A stretch of DNA of 64,000 nt from an uncultured Saprospiraceae bacterium. GTDB taxonomy: Bacteria; Bacteroidota; Bacteroidia; Chitinophagales; Saprospiraceae. A program made the translations under genes and the position numbers. Of this stretch, positions 56,319-64,000 are shown in pieces (the stretch's first letter is position 1; every line of letters starts with the position of its first letter). The notes under the pieces are model-generated. The model had not been told where the DNA came from, made no database searches, and saw only the letters and a list, made by a program, of their open reading frames with translations. The stretch lies in contig CALJOK010000013.1 of assembly GCA_937981555.1 (NCBI GenBank), forward strand, positions 1-64,000, read 5' to 3'.

Positions 56319-56377
56319 ATAGTTGAAGAAACTTATATAATTAAATTTAGATTTTCTTTTATTTGAATACAAATAAC

Positions 56378-56416
56378 AATGCGCTTACATTTTACAATGT
56401 AAGCGCATTTGTTTTT
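56378..56416. terminator. Rho-independent terminator between phosphoesterase gene and ssrA
   Basis: A 14-bp perfect stem (56378-56391 with 56396-56409) followed by GTTTTT. It stops the rightward gene and, read leftward, lies just past the tmRNA 3' end. Confidence 0.8.
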
Positions 56417-56423
56417 AACCTAG

Positions 56424-56803
56424 TGGAGCTGCCGGGAGTTGAACCCGGGTCCAGACAAAGCAACAGAGAGCTTTCTACATGCTTATTTTCTATTCAATTT
56501 TCGAGCGATGACAAGGAAGAAACCAACCCGCACCATCACCTTATCCTCTGAATTTCGCATTGTAGTCAAGGTATCCTACGCAACTATCCTAAGTGCTCTT
56601 TCGAGCGGGTTGATATGCGGCACGCTGTATATTAGGAGTCAAGCGCACGGCACAAAGGCATCTAATTCATTGAATTAGGCTGCCATGGCGAATCGTTGAT
56701 TGCCATTTATAAGTGGTTAATTACTATTTGTTAACGGAGTAAGTAATTTTGCTCCGACATGCTTACTAACCGAAAATCTTTCCTGTCGATTCCAGTCAGC
56801 CCC
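56424..56803 (-). ncRNA. ssrA: tmRNA (ssrA)
   Basis: Transfer-messenger RNA that frees stalled ribosomes. The 5' end GGGGCTGA (56803-56796) pairs with CAGCTCC at the 3' end to form the acceptor stem, and the T-arm reads GGACCCGGGTTCAACTCCCG. CCA is not encoded after the discriminator A at 56424. The length of about 380 nt fits. The tag frame runs 56704 down to 56675: GGC AAT CAA CGA TTC GCC ATG GCA GCC TAA, peptide GNQRFAMAA, similar in style to Bacteroidota tags that begin with Gly and end in A-A. The resume codon choice (GGC) is inferred. Confidence 0.95.
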
Positions 56804-57085
56804 GTGATAAAGAAAAAGAATACGGAATATCGAATTACAAACTCAAAATTTTCATTTTTTGTTCGATGCCTATTCCCAATTGATAGGTGGGTCAATATTC
56901 CGATTTTTCGAATTTCTTTTTACTCAAAACTCTTTTGTTTCAAGCGATTGCAAAAGTAATAACATTATTGACTAATGTAAAGTTTCGAAGTATTGCTTTT
57001 TTTATTTTTATTTCACTTTAGCTGGAAAGATATTTGGGAAATGAAGATCTAATTAAGTAATCGGTACTTAAGTAAAAGAGCAGTA

Positions 57086-57295
57086 TTAAATATGATTGAG
57101 CCAAGCTTTGATTTTAGGAGTATTGACTTTGCTGATAATTATTTGTTCTTGAGTTTCGGGAATCGTATTGACAATCAATCGACTATTAAAATAGATACTT
57201 AAGTTTTTGATGGTTGAACGTTGAATTAAAAACTGTCGATTTGCGCGCGATACGTTGGATCCTATTTTCCCAACACAAGTAACTAACGCTTTAGC
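57086..57295 (-). pseudogene. C-terminal remnant of a LytTR-type response regulator
   Basis: Reading leftward, 69 codons end at TAA 57086. They include SRANRQFLIQRSTIKNLSIY, then FNSRLIVNTIPETQEQIIIS and KVNTPKIKAWL, matching the LytTR DNA-binding domain (usual pattern RANRQFIIN...I...YFNGRL...VSR...FK.WL). The frame is blocked by TGA at 57296 and there is no receiver domain or start codon, so only the tail of the gene is left. The break point is close to the TTTC repeat. Confidence 0.65.
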
Positions 57296-57332
57296 TCAAT
57301 TTCGTTTTGTCTCAGAACCAACGGATGAAACT

Positions 57333-57378
<46 letters not shown>

Positions 57379-57388
57379 GGAACTTTAA

Positions 57389-57571
57389 AATCTTTTGGAA
57401 CCTACTTCCGTCAAGGTATATCAAATCAATCAGGAATACGCGGACTTGTATGAAAACCGAGAACAAGATTCTAGAGGTTTGAATGAACCTCCATCTAATA
57501 TAAAAAATGCTTTAGGGGTGTTTTCTGCATTTAATAGTCAAGAAGCATTTTTTGAAGTGGTGAAAGATTAA
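57389..57571 (+). pseudogene. 3' remnant of a DUF4249-like lipoprotein gene
   Basis: Rightward frame after a TAA at 57386: NLLEPTSVKVYQINQEYADL, then YENREQDSRGLNEPPSNIKN and ALGVFSAFNSQEAFFEVVKD. The end (PPSNIKNALGVFSAFN) has the style of the DUF4249 C-terminus, where NI.NGLG.F occurs. No start codon or N-terminal part is left. It ends at 57571 and is followed by a hairpin at 57656-57688, possibly its old terminator. Family assignment is tentative. Confidence 0.45.
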
Positions 57572-57655
57572 GCAGTTATACATTTATTCTAGAAAAGAGG
57601 TGATGTAAATTTTAGTAAATTTATTTGGCCTTAATTTTTTATAGATTTAATTGAT

Positions 57656-57688
57656 AGTCCTGTTAGTGTTCAAAACATTAACAGGACT
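57656..57688 (+). terminator. hairpin, probable terminator
   Basis: A 15-bp stem with one G-U pair (57656-57670 with 57674-57688) and a 3-nt loop. A weak T-rich tail follows. It lies behind the DUF4249-like remnant and before metG. Confidence 0.5.
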
Positions 57689-57789
57689 TATCTATTTATA
57701 AATTCATTTAGTACCTTTTTTTGAAACTAAAAAAAATGCAGAATCGTTAGCAAACCTGTATATTCGCACCCAAATTCAAAATATAAAAT

Positions 57790-59922
57790 ATGTCAGATCC
57801 AAAAAGATATTTAGTGACTTCCGCTCTTCCTTACGCCAATGGTGAATTGCACCTTGGACATTTGGCAGGTGCATATTTGCCAGCAGATATTTATGTGCGG
57901 TACTTGCGTTTGCAAGGAAAAGATGTGGCATATATTTGTGGTTCTGATGAAAATGGAGCTGCGATTACTTTACGTGCAAAAAAGGAAGGGATTTCTCCAC
58001 AGGAAATTGTTGATAAGTATCATAATTTGTTTAAAACTACTTTTGAGAGGTTAGGTATTTCATTCGATCATTATCATCGAACAAGTGCGCCTTTGCATCA
58101 TGAAACTGCTCAAGATTTTTTCAAAAAATTATTGGAAAAAGGCGACGAGTTTGAGGAAAAAGTAAGTGAACAATATTATGATGAAGGTTACGATCAATTT
58201 TTAGCAGACAGATATATCATAGGTACTTGCCCAAATTGTAACTACGATAAAGCTTATGGAGATCAATGTGAAAATTGTGGAAAGGATCTTTCTCCAACGG
58301 AGCTCATCAATCCAAAATCCACTTTGAGTGGCAACAAGCCAGTTCTAAGAGAAACCAAACATTGGTTTTTTAAATTAGATAAGCATGAAGCTTGGTTGAA
58401 AGAATGGGTTGAAGAAGGAACACTCGATGGCGAACCTCACCATAATGCAAAGGCTTGGAGGAACCATGTAGTTGGTCAATGTAAATCTTGGTTGGACGGA
58501 GGATTATTACCTCGTTCGATTACACGTGATTTGGATTGGGGAATACCTGTTCCAGTTGAAGGTGCAGAAGGAAAAGTATTGTACGTTTGGTTTGATGCGC
58601 CGATTGGTTACATCTCTTCGACGAAACAATGGGCTGCTGAAAATGGAAAGAACTGGGAAGATTATTGGAAAAGTGATGATGCAGAATTAGTGCATTTTAT
58701 TGGAAAAGATAATATCGTTTTTCATTGTATTGTTTTCCCTGCGATGCTAAAAGCACATGGCGATTACAACTTGCCGGTGAATGTTCCTGCGAACCAATTT
58801 TTAAATTTTGAAGGAGATAAATTTTCTAAGTCAAGAGGTTGGGGAATCGAGAATGATGAATATTTAAGAGTTTTTGAAAACTTTGAAAACAAAGAAGATG
58901 CATTGCGTTATGCATTGATTCGCAACATGCCTGAGAATAAGGATAGCGATTTCAGGTGGGATGATTTTGTAGATTTTCATGATAATGAGTTGGTGGCGAA
59001 TGTGGGGAATTTTATCAATCGAGTAGTTGTTTTGACGAATAAATATTTCGAAGGAAAAGTACCTTCGGTTGATATAGATTTAAAAGAGGTGTTGGCTGAG
59101 GTAGAAAACTTGACGCAACGATTATGTCAAGAAATTGAGCAGTTCCAATTCAAACCAGCGATTAGTACTTTGATGGAAATTTCGAGTTGGGGAAATACTT
59201 ACTTGCAAGATGCTTCGCCTTGGACGATTTATAAAACAGAACCGGAGAGTGAAAAAATTAAAGAAGCGATGTTGGTGAGTTTGCAAATTGTAGCTTTGCT
59301 AGGTGTTTTGACAAAACCATTTTTACCATTTTCTTCTGACAAAATTCAAAAGCTTTTGAATTTGCCTGAGATTCAAAATGGTGATTTAGTTGAAATATTG
59401 GAGCGCCTTCAAAAAGGTCAAGCTATCCTTGAAGCAGGTAGCCAAATCGGCGAACCAACTTTACTTTTTGCAAAAATAAATGATCGAAAAGATTCTTCTC
59501 GATTGGATATTGTCAATGCACAAAAAGAGAAATTAGCTGCAGCTCTCGAAGCAAAAAAAGCAAGCGAGCGAGCACCAGTTAAAGATGAAATCACTTTTGA
59601 AGATTTTACAAAATTAGATATTCGAACTGGAACGATCATCGAAGCGGAGAAAATGAAAAAGGCTGATAAGCTTTTAAAAATAAAAGTCGACTTAGGTTTT
59701 GAAGAAAGAACTATAGTATCTGGTATCGCTAAATTTTTCAAACCTGAAGACATCATCGGTCAACAAGTTTTATTGCTCGCCAATCTTGCTCCTCGGAAAA
59801 TGAGAGGAGTAGAATCGCAAGGAATGATTTTGATGGCAGAAAATGAGAAAGGAGAATTGACTTTTGTGAGCGCAGATAAAAAAGGAGAAGCAGAGTGGGG
59901 GAATGGATTTGGAGTGAGTTAA
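57790..59922 (+). CDS. metG: methionyl-tRNA synthetase
   Basis: Charges tRNA-Met. 710 residues: class I catalytic core with HLGH (22-25) as the HIGH motif, a zinc knuckle CPNC...CENC (near 147-166), KFSKS (345-349) as the KMSKS motif, the anticodon-binding helical domain, and a C-terminal EMAP/OB-fold tRNA-binding domain (about 605-710, FTKLDIRTGTIIEAEKM and LLANLAPRKMRGVESQGM). The full-length Bacteroidota form. The stop codon directly abuts the left inverted repeat of the DUF559 element. Confidence 0.97.
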   Translation: MSDPKRYLVTSALPYANGELHLGHLAGAYLPADIYVRYLRLQGKDVAYICGSDENGAAITLRAKKEGISPQEIVDKYHNLFKTTFERLGISFDHYHRTSAPLHHETAQDFFKKLLEKGDEFEEKVSEQYYDEGYDQFLADRYIIGTCPNCNYDKAYGDQCENCGKDLSPTELINPKSTLSGNKPVLRETKHWFFKLDKHEAWLKEWVEEGTLDGEPHHNAKAWRNHVVGQCKSWLDGGLLPRSITRDLDWGIPVPVEGAEGKVLYVWFDAPIGYISSTKQWAAENGKNWEDYWKSDDAELVHFIGKDNIVFHCIVFPAMLKAHGDYNLPVNVPANQFLNFEGDKFSKSRGWGIENDEYLRVFENFENKEDALRYALIRNMPENKDSDFRWDDFVDFHDNELVANVGNFINRVVVLTNKYFEGKVPSVDIDLKEVLAEVENLTQRLCQEIEQFQFKPAISTLMEISSWGNTYLQDASPWTIYKTEPESEKIKEAMLVSLQIVALLGVLTKPFLPFSSDKIQKLLNLPEIQNGDLVEILERLQKGQAILEAGSQIGEPTLLFAKINDRKDSSRLDIVNAQKEKLAAALEAKKASERAPVKDEITFEDFTKLDIRTGTIIEAEKMKKADKLLKIKVDLGFEERTIVSGIAKFFKPEDIIGQQVLLLANLAPRKMRGVESQGMILMAENEKGELTFVSADKKGEAEWGNGFGVS

Positions 59923-59973
59923 CCCCCAGCCCCTAAAGGGGAGCCTTTTTTGTTTGACGATGTTTGCTTTATG

Positions 59974-60014
59974 AAAAAGAGGACTTTGAAATCTAATTTC
60001 AAAGTCCTCTTTTT
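59974..60014. repeat. hairpin with GGACTTTGAAA core, left of DUF559 gene
   Basis: A 19-bp stem (59974-59992 with 59996-60014) and 3-nt loop, with A and T tails so that it can act as a bidirectional terminator. Its core is the same as in the hairpin at 60422-60460. Confidence 0.8.
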
Positions 60015-60386
60015 TTAGGTTGATGGCTGATTTAAATGTTCTTTTATTTTAATGATGACTTCTTCATTTTTGAAGCGAATGATTTTAATATTTTGTTTCG
60101 CTAAAATATCGGTACGAATATTATCTGCTTCTTGTTGAGTTTTTGTTTCATGATATCTGCCATCTAATTCTATTCCCAATTTTTTCTTAAAACAATAAAA
60201 ATCAAGAATGTGAATTCCAAGTGGATGTTGTCGTCTGAATTTATAACCATTCACTTTTTTCAATCTTAATTCTTCCCAAAGCAACTTTTCTGCCTCAGTC
60301 ATATTCTCTCTTAGTTTGTGTGCATTTTCAAAAATAAGAGAATCGGCACCTTCATTCAAAATAGTTTTCTTAATTGATTTTTTCAT
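60015..60386 (-). CDS. DUF559 endonuclease-domain protein
   Basis: Small nuclease-fold protein of the PD-(D/E)XK/Vsr-like class. The frame opens at TTG 60449 inside a hairpin, but ATG 60386 starts the normal DUF559 pattern and gives 123 residues: LRENMTEAEKLLWEELR (25-41), GYKFRRQHPLGIHILDFYC (48-64), GIELDGRYH (71-79). The candidate catalytic residues D62, E73 and D75 and H79 are all present, so the nuclease looks intact. Function of the family is not established. It lies alone inside nested inverted repeats, between the convergent metG and TPR genes. Confidence 0.85.
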   Translation of the reverse strand: MKKSIKKTILNEGADSLIFENAHKLRENMTEAEKLLWEELRLKKVNGYKFRRQHPLGIHILDFYCFKKKLGIELDGRYHETKTQQEADNIRTDILAKQNIKIIRFKNEEVIIKIKEHLNQPST

Positions 60387-60421
60387 AGAGGAGATATTTT
60401 GATTTAATAAAACCAAAATAA

Positions 60422-60460
60422 AAAAATGGACTTTGAAATTAAATTTCAAAGTCCATTTTT
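60422..60460. repeat. hairpin with GGACTTTGAAA core, right of DUF559 gene
   Basis: A 17-bp stem (60422-60438 with 60444-60460) and 5-nt loop. It lies in the leader of the DUF559 gene and matches the core of the left hairpin. Confidence 0.8.
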
Positions 60461-60555
60461 ATTTCATTAAAGCGTAATTGTCAAACAAATTATATTTAAC
60501 TTTTTTCCTTGCCGAAAGGCAAAGAAAAAAGGCTCCCCTTTAGGGGCTGGGGGTT

Positions 60556-61161
60556 TTACCTCATCTTCGGTCGTCGTCTCTTCCCACCAGGCTGCATCAT
60601 TTGTCTTCGACTCTGTCCCTGTGCATTTTTCATTTGACCTCTTTGTTTAAAAGCCAAATCAAATTGAGCAATCTGATCTTTGATTTGTTGCTGCGTCACT
60701 TTAAGTTTTTTAGCATTTGTAAAATAAACCTTAGCCGCATTCCATTTTTGCTTTTGAGCATTGATATTCGCCAATTGTAATTGTACCATTGCTTTTTCAT
60801 CATCAGTAGGCAAGTCGATAGCTTCTGCTTTTTTGAAATAAACTTCTGCAGCATTATTATCTTTATTATTCATCGCCAATGAACCTTTGAGAATATTGTA
60901 AAAGGCTTTATTTGTTTTGTATAACCATTCTGGTTTCCAAGTTAAATTCAATCTATTTTCCGCTTCTTCGAAATTTCCTTCTTGCACTAATTGTGCTGCG
61001 GATTGGACTGTTCCTAATAAAAGATAACTAGCCAATAATCCCAATCCAACTAAAATAAATGGAAGAGCATACCAAAATCCTTGGAAGATAGCTAACAAAA
61101 TACCGCCTACTAAAAACAAGGCGATTAAGGCAAATTTGAGTTTTATATTGATTGAAAACAT
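60556..61161 (-). CDS. membrane protein with two TM helices and TPR domain
   Basis: 201 residues: two N-terminal transmembrane helices (about 8-28 and 31-52), then TPR-like helices with EGNFEEAENRLN, GSLAMNNKDNNAAEVYFKKA and LQLANINAQKQKWNAAKVYF, and a basic Met/Arg/Gln-rich tail (RRQMMQPGGKRRR). It is a diverged paralogue of the protein coded at 61805-62326, with which it shares order and spacing of helices. A scaffold role at the inner membrane is inferred from TPR. Its stop codon borders the right repeat of the DUF559 element. Confidence 0.7.
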   Translation of the reverse strand: MFSINIKLKFALIALFLVGGILLAIFQGFWYALPFILVGLGLLASYLLLGTVQSAAQLVQEGNFEEAENRLNLTWKPEWLYKTNKAFYNILKGSLAMNNKDNNAAEVYFKKAEAIDLPTDDEKAMVQLQLANINAQKQKWNAAKVYFTNAKKLKVTQQQIKDQIAQFDLAFKQRGQMKNAQGQSRRQMMQPGGKRRRPKMR

Positions 61162-61289
61162 CGTGACATATTTTTGATTCTTAAATAAACTTTGACTTGA
61201 CCACGAAACTTAATTAAGAATAATTTTTTAGAATATTTGTTTAAACCATTGATAGTCAATGTGCTGCAAAGATACAGAACTCTGCCAAC

Positions 61290-61808
61290 TTACCTTTCAA
61301 TTTCATAAAAAAGTTGAACTAAACCAGTTGAATAAGTTTTGGTGTCTGTTAGTTTTAATTTTTTTCGAATATCAATTTTTTCAAAAAGTGGTTTTCCACT
61401 TCCAAGGATTAAAGGATGAACGGCTATCATTAATTCGTCTACTAAGTTTAATTTAATCATGGCAGTCGTCAAACTTGCTCCTCCAAATAGCCAAATATCT
61501 TTGCCTTCGGAATTGACTATTTTATTGACCTCGTCTTCGATATTGCCACTAACTATTTTTGGTCCTTGAGCAGTATTTTTAAGAGTGTTGGAAAAAACGA
61601 TCCTCGTTTTATCTGCAAAAGCTTCGGGAGCCATTTCTAATAATTGCTCATAACTTTTTCGTCCAAAAAAAATAGCATCAATTCGATTTAAGAATTCCGT
61701 CATTCCATAATCTTGATCCGTAAAACACCAATCGATTTCGCCATTGGCACCTTCGATAAATGAATCGAGCGTTGTGCATAAATTCAAAATGACTTTTCTC
61801 TTTTTCAT
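61290..61808 (-). CDS. dihydrofolate reductase / RibD C-terminal family protein
   Basis: 172 residues of the DHFR-like fold (RibD_C): KVILNLCTTLDSFIEGANGEIDW at the N-terminus, DAIFFGRKSYEQLLEM near 44, KDIWLFGGASLTTAMI near 102 (NADPH-binding glycine pair), and VHPLILGSGKPLFE near 128. The family includes many uncharacterised NADPH reductases; true folate activity is doubtful. It overlaps the upstream TM-TPR gene (61805-62326) by 4 bp, so they are co-translated. Confidence 0.9.
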   Translation of the reverse strand: MKKRKVILNLCTTLDSFIEGANGEIDWCFTDQDYGMTEFLNRIDAIFFGRKSYEQLLEMAPEAFADKTRIVFSNTLKNTAQGPKIVSGNIEDEVNKIVNSEGKDIWLFGGASLTTAMIKLNLVDELMIAVHPLILGSGKPLFEKIDIRKKLKLTDTKTYSTGLVQLFYEIER

Positions 61809-62326
61809 AATCTTCCTTTTAAGGCGCCTTCCAATTTTTTCAAATTTTCCTTAATTAGCAAATCATTCGAATTAAATGAATCGGCTTTGACTCGAAATTC
61901 ATTGGCTAATTTATATTCTTTTTTCACAAAATGAACATGTGCAATATTGATCGCCACCAATGCATTATCGGTATCAGTTCTCAAACCTAAATTGAGTGCT
62001 TGTTTTAAATGTTGTTCGGCAAAACCAGCTTGTTTTTTTTGCAAAGCCACCATACCCAAAACAAAATAATAATAAGCTTGATGAGTTTTAAGTAAAAAAT
62101 CTGGACGCTTGATTTGTAAAATTAAATCTTCTGCTGCATCAACTTCTCCTTTGTTTAATTTCCCAAAAGCCAACATAACATTTCCAAATAAAAAATGCGT
62201 CGCCAAAATAATTATGCCTGCTAAATACATGTACCAAGCGGAACCGATACCCACATTGAAATGAATAAGTGCACCCAAGACAAGGATGACAATTCCAATT
62301 AAAAATCTAATTCGTGCTAAAAACAT
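61805..62326 (-). CDS. membrane protein with two TM helices and TPR domain, paralogue
   Basis: 173 residues: two transmembrane helices (about 6-26 and 29-50), then KGEVDAAEDLILQIKRPDFLLKT-type TPR helices (about 60-165). The alignment with the protein at 60556-61161 is visible by eye: FGNVMLAFGKLNKGEVDAAE beside LGTVQSAAQLVQEGNFEEAE, and KTHQAYYYFVLGMVALQKKQ beside KTNKAFYNILKGSLAMNNKD. It lies 6 bp after the methyltransferase-like gene and overlaps the reductase gene. Function unknown. Confidence 0.75.
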   Translation of the reverse strand: MFLARIRFLIGIVILVLGALIHFNVGIGSAWYMYLAGIIILATHFLFGNVMLAFGKLNKGEVDAAEDLILQIKRPDFLLKTHQAYYYFVLGMVALQKKQAGFAEQHLKQALNLGLRTDTDNALVAINIAHVHFVKKEYKLANEFRVKADSFNSNDLLIKENLKKLEGALKGRL

Positions 62327-62332
62327 AAAAGT

Positions 62333-62968
62333 TTATTTATTTAACAACATCCAATTTCCTTTCACTTCCAAATAACTTCCTTCAGGAAAAACCGCTTTAA
62401 AATTTTTATGATAAAAAACTTTTGTTCTTTCGACATCTTTTGGATGGCTTGCTAAACGGTTAAACAATAAAATGCCATCGTCGTTCACCAATGTTTTTAA
62501 TTTTTTCAAAAAATCATTTTCCTCAAATTCTTCTGGCACCACATCGTCTAAAAAAACATCCATGCAAATCAAATCAAATTTTTGTTCTGTCTGCATCACA
62601 AAAGCAAAAGCATCAGCGCAGATCATTTGGATATTCGATTCAAGTTGAGGCAAAGCATATTTGGAGGCAAGGTAAATGACAGATTCGTCAATTTCGACAG
62701 CGGTATAGTTATATTTTTTTTCAAAATTCTTTTCCAACATCAAAGGAATACTTCCCAAACCTAAACCTAAAATCAACACATCTTCGATTGGATATTGATC
62801 TAAATTTACTTCTTTGAATGCATCAAAAAAATTATCATACAAATCTTCAAAAGAATAAATTGCATTGGCTGTCGATAATTGATATCGACCTCGACTAAGG
62901 CTTACATATAAATGTGGATTAATTTCACTCGGTGCACTTTCGATGTGGAATTCGAAAAAGTAACTCAA
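62333..62968 (-). CDS. spermidine-synthase-like methyltransferase-fold protein
   Basis: 211 residues from the TTG at 62968. SAM-fold core with VLILGLGLGSIPLML near 64-78, the acidic AVEIDESV near 90, ICADAFAFV near 114 and FDLICMDVFLDDVVPEEF near 128, as in SpeE-like proteins. There is no ATG; the frame stays open upstream with protein-like codons (KPIQPPFWKKIL) to a TAA near 63028, so the real start may be a rare codon. Substrate unknown; a polyamine role is only suggested by family. First of a leftward group of four genes. Confidence 0.8.
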   Translation of the reverse strand: MSYFFEFHIESAPSEINPHLYVSLSRGRYQLSTANAIYSFEDLYDNFFDAFKEVNLDQYPIEDVLILGLGLGSIPLMLEKNFEKKYNYTAVEIDESVIYLASKYALPQLESNIQMICADAFAFVMQTEQKFDLICMDVFLDDVVPEEFEENDFLKKLKTLVNDDGILLFNRLASHPKDVERTKVFYHKNFKAVFPEGSYLEVKGNWMLLNK

Positions 62969-63034
62969 TATTTTTTTCCAAAAAGGAGGTTGGATTGGTT
63001 TGATGATAGTTGTTTTTTTGAGAAGCGATCTTAA

Positions 63035-64000
63035 TTATGTTTCCCAACTTCGATTAACTGAAGTCAGCTCAAAAACTTTTTCTAATATCTTTCTTTCTAC
63101 TTCGTCAAATTCAATTTTTCTACGAGCCATTACTTTTTCAGCAGTATCAAATGCTTTGTCGGTTTTATAAGTTTTCAATCCTTGCGTTCCTCCCCAAGTG
63201 AAAGAAGGAATAAAATTTCGAGGATAACCTGCTCCAAAAACATTGGAAGAAACACCTATAACAGTTCCGGTATTGAACATCGTATTAATTCCTGATTTGC
63301 TGTGGTCGCCCATAATCAATCCGCAAAATTGTAAACCTGTTGGAACAAATCGTTCGCTTGGATAATCCCACAATTTTATATTTGCGTAATTGTTTTTCAA
63401 ATTAGAAGTATTCGTATCTGCGCCTAAATTGCACCACTCACCCAAAACAGAATTTCCCAAATATCCTTCATGACCTTTGTTAGAATATCCCATAAGGACA
63501 GAGTTGCCAACTTCCCCACCAATTTTAGAGTGAGGCCCGACAGTAGTTGGACCATAAATTTTAGCACCCATTTTTACCGTCGAATGATCGCATAAAGCAA
63601 ATGCACCTCGAATCATAGCACCCTCCATTACCGTTGCATTTTTTCCAATAAAAATTGGACCTTCGGTTGCGTTTAGAATCGCACATTCAACTATCGCACC
63701 TTCTTCAATAAAAATATTTTTAGAATTAATTACTTGATTGGATTTAGAAATTGGAGCCGAAATTCTATTTTTTGTCAATAAATCAAAATCCTCTTGAATA
63801 GCTTCTCCATTTATTCTGAAAATATCCCAAAGGTTATTTATTTTTAAAAAAGGAGTATCTACTACATCAAACCCACCTAACTCTTCAATCTCTTCATTAT
63901 TAATTAAATGCTCAAATTGATTCTCATCCAAACGAGTAGCAATCAATTCTCCATCTTTCAGTAAAGCTTCGTTAGGTGATAATTCTTGGATCAATTGAAC
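63035..64000 (-). CDS. GlmU-like sugar nucleotidyltransferase, 5' end beyond window
   Basis: The frame is open to the right edge (322 codons visible); no true start is in the window. A left-handed beta-helix with hexapeptide repeats covers about 95-260: IEEGAIVECAILNATEGPIF, IGKNATVMEGAMIRG, VKMGAKIYGPTTVG, then GDHSKSGINTMFNTGTVIG. The missing N-terminal part would carry the nucleotidyltransferase fold. The family makes or modifies activated amino sugars; exact sugar unknown. It lies 66 bp upstream of the SpeE-like gene. Confidence 0.88.
   Translation of the reverse strand, partial: VQLIQELSPNEALLKDGELIATRLDENQFEHLINNEEIEELGGFDVVDTPFLKINNLWDIFRINGEAIQEDFDLLTKNRISAPISKSNQVINSKNIFIEEGAIVECAILNATEGPIFIGKNATVMEGAMIRGAFALCDHSTVKMGAKIYGPTTVGPHSKIGGEVGNSVLMGYSNKGHEGYLGNSVLGEWCNLGADTNTSNLKNNYANIKLWDYPSERFVPTGLQFCGLIMGDHSKSGINTMFNTGTVIGVSSNVFGAGYPRNFIPSFTWGGTQGLKTYKTDKAFDTAEKVMARRKIEFDEVERKILEKVFELTSVNRSWET

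Larger units (their letters stand above)
59921..60555. mobile_element. candidate DUF559 endonuclease element bounded by 31-bp inverted repeats
   Basis: Left end 59921-59951 and right end 60525-60555 are perfect inverted copies over 31 bp; each holds the small palindrome CCCCTAAAGGGG. Inside, two hairpins (59974-60014 and 60422-60460) share the core GGACTTTGAAA and flank one DUF559 gene. The unit sits exactly between the stop codons of two converging genes. No target-site duplication is visible. Mobility is inferred, and the ends may simply be paired terminators. Confidence 0.55.

Noticed and set aside
56363-56678. short rightward frames over the tmRNA
   Set aside because: They lie across the tmRNA and its terminator; the RNA structure explains this sequence.
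59912-60564. target-site duplication around the DUF559 element
   Set aside because: The bases outside the two ends show no direct repeat of useful length, so transposition by a DDE-type enzyme is not supported.

Overview
The window is a low-GC chromosomal segment from a member of the Bacteroidota, most likely Saprospiria-like. The evidence is: proteins with both kinds of type IX secretion sorting domain (a gliding-motility-type C-terminus at 14177-16945 and a PNP-motif C-terminus at 54777-56318), a TAnnTTTG-type promoter, many SCxx-type lipoproteins, no useful Shine-Dalgarno sequences, and a tmRNA whose tag ends in AMAA. The genus cannot be fixed from the sequence alone.

Layout. 1-3.3 kb: an OmpA/PD40 envelope protein cut by the window edge and a secreted coiled-coil protein. 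3.3-7.7 kb: an AT-rich region with three DnaA-box-like sites, dnaB, an RsuA-family protein that has lost its catalytic aspartate, and a MATE exporter. 7.9-10.8 kb: three leftward envelope genes; the first carries a frame-changing 13-bp tandem repeat in its signal peptide. 11.4-19.4 kb: a SPOR/peptidoglycan-binding protein, ribE, a large adhesin-like T9SS substrate, a Na+/Ca2+ antiporter and a cytochrome c lipoprotein. 19.7-26 kb: an acetate/short-acid module (DUF4212 + Na+/solute symporter, acs, prpE-like). 26-29.3 kb: a leftward polyamine operon (arginine decarboxylase, agmatinase, deoxyhypusine-synthase-like protein).

32.6-54.4 kb is an exopolysaccharide locus of the Wzx/Wzy type: export lipoprotein, Wzc-like co-polymerase, polymerase, flippase, four glycosyltransferase-like genes, a CelD-like acyltransferase, a WcaJ-like initiating transferase, a polysaccharide-lyase-like lipoprotein and a NodB deacetylase. 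Embedded in it is a tight three-gene operon, DUF4956 membrane protein - CotH kinase/beta-helix - VTC polyphosphate polymerase, whose joint function is not established and which I regard as one of the best leads in the window. Just upstream lies a decayed LuxR-type response regulator.

54.8-64 kb: a secreted phosphoesterase, tmRNA (ssrA), a decayed zone with a LytTR remnant, an 11-copy TTTC repeat and a lipoprotein-like remnant, metG, a small DUF559 endonuclease gene enclosed by 31-bp perfect inverted repeats and two hairpins sharing one core (a candidate self-contained repeat/endonuclease element), two related TM+TPR proteins around a reductase-family gene, a spermidine-synthase-like methyltransferase, and a GlmU-like protein cut by the right edge.
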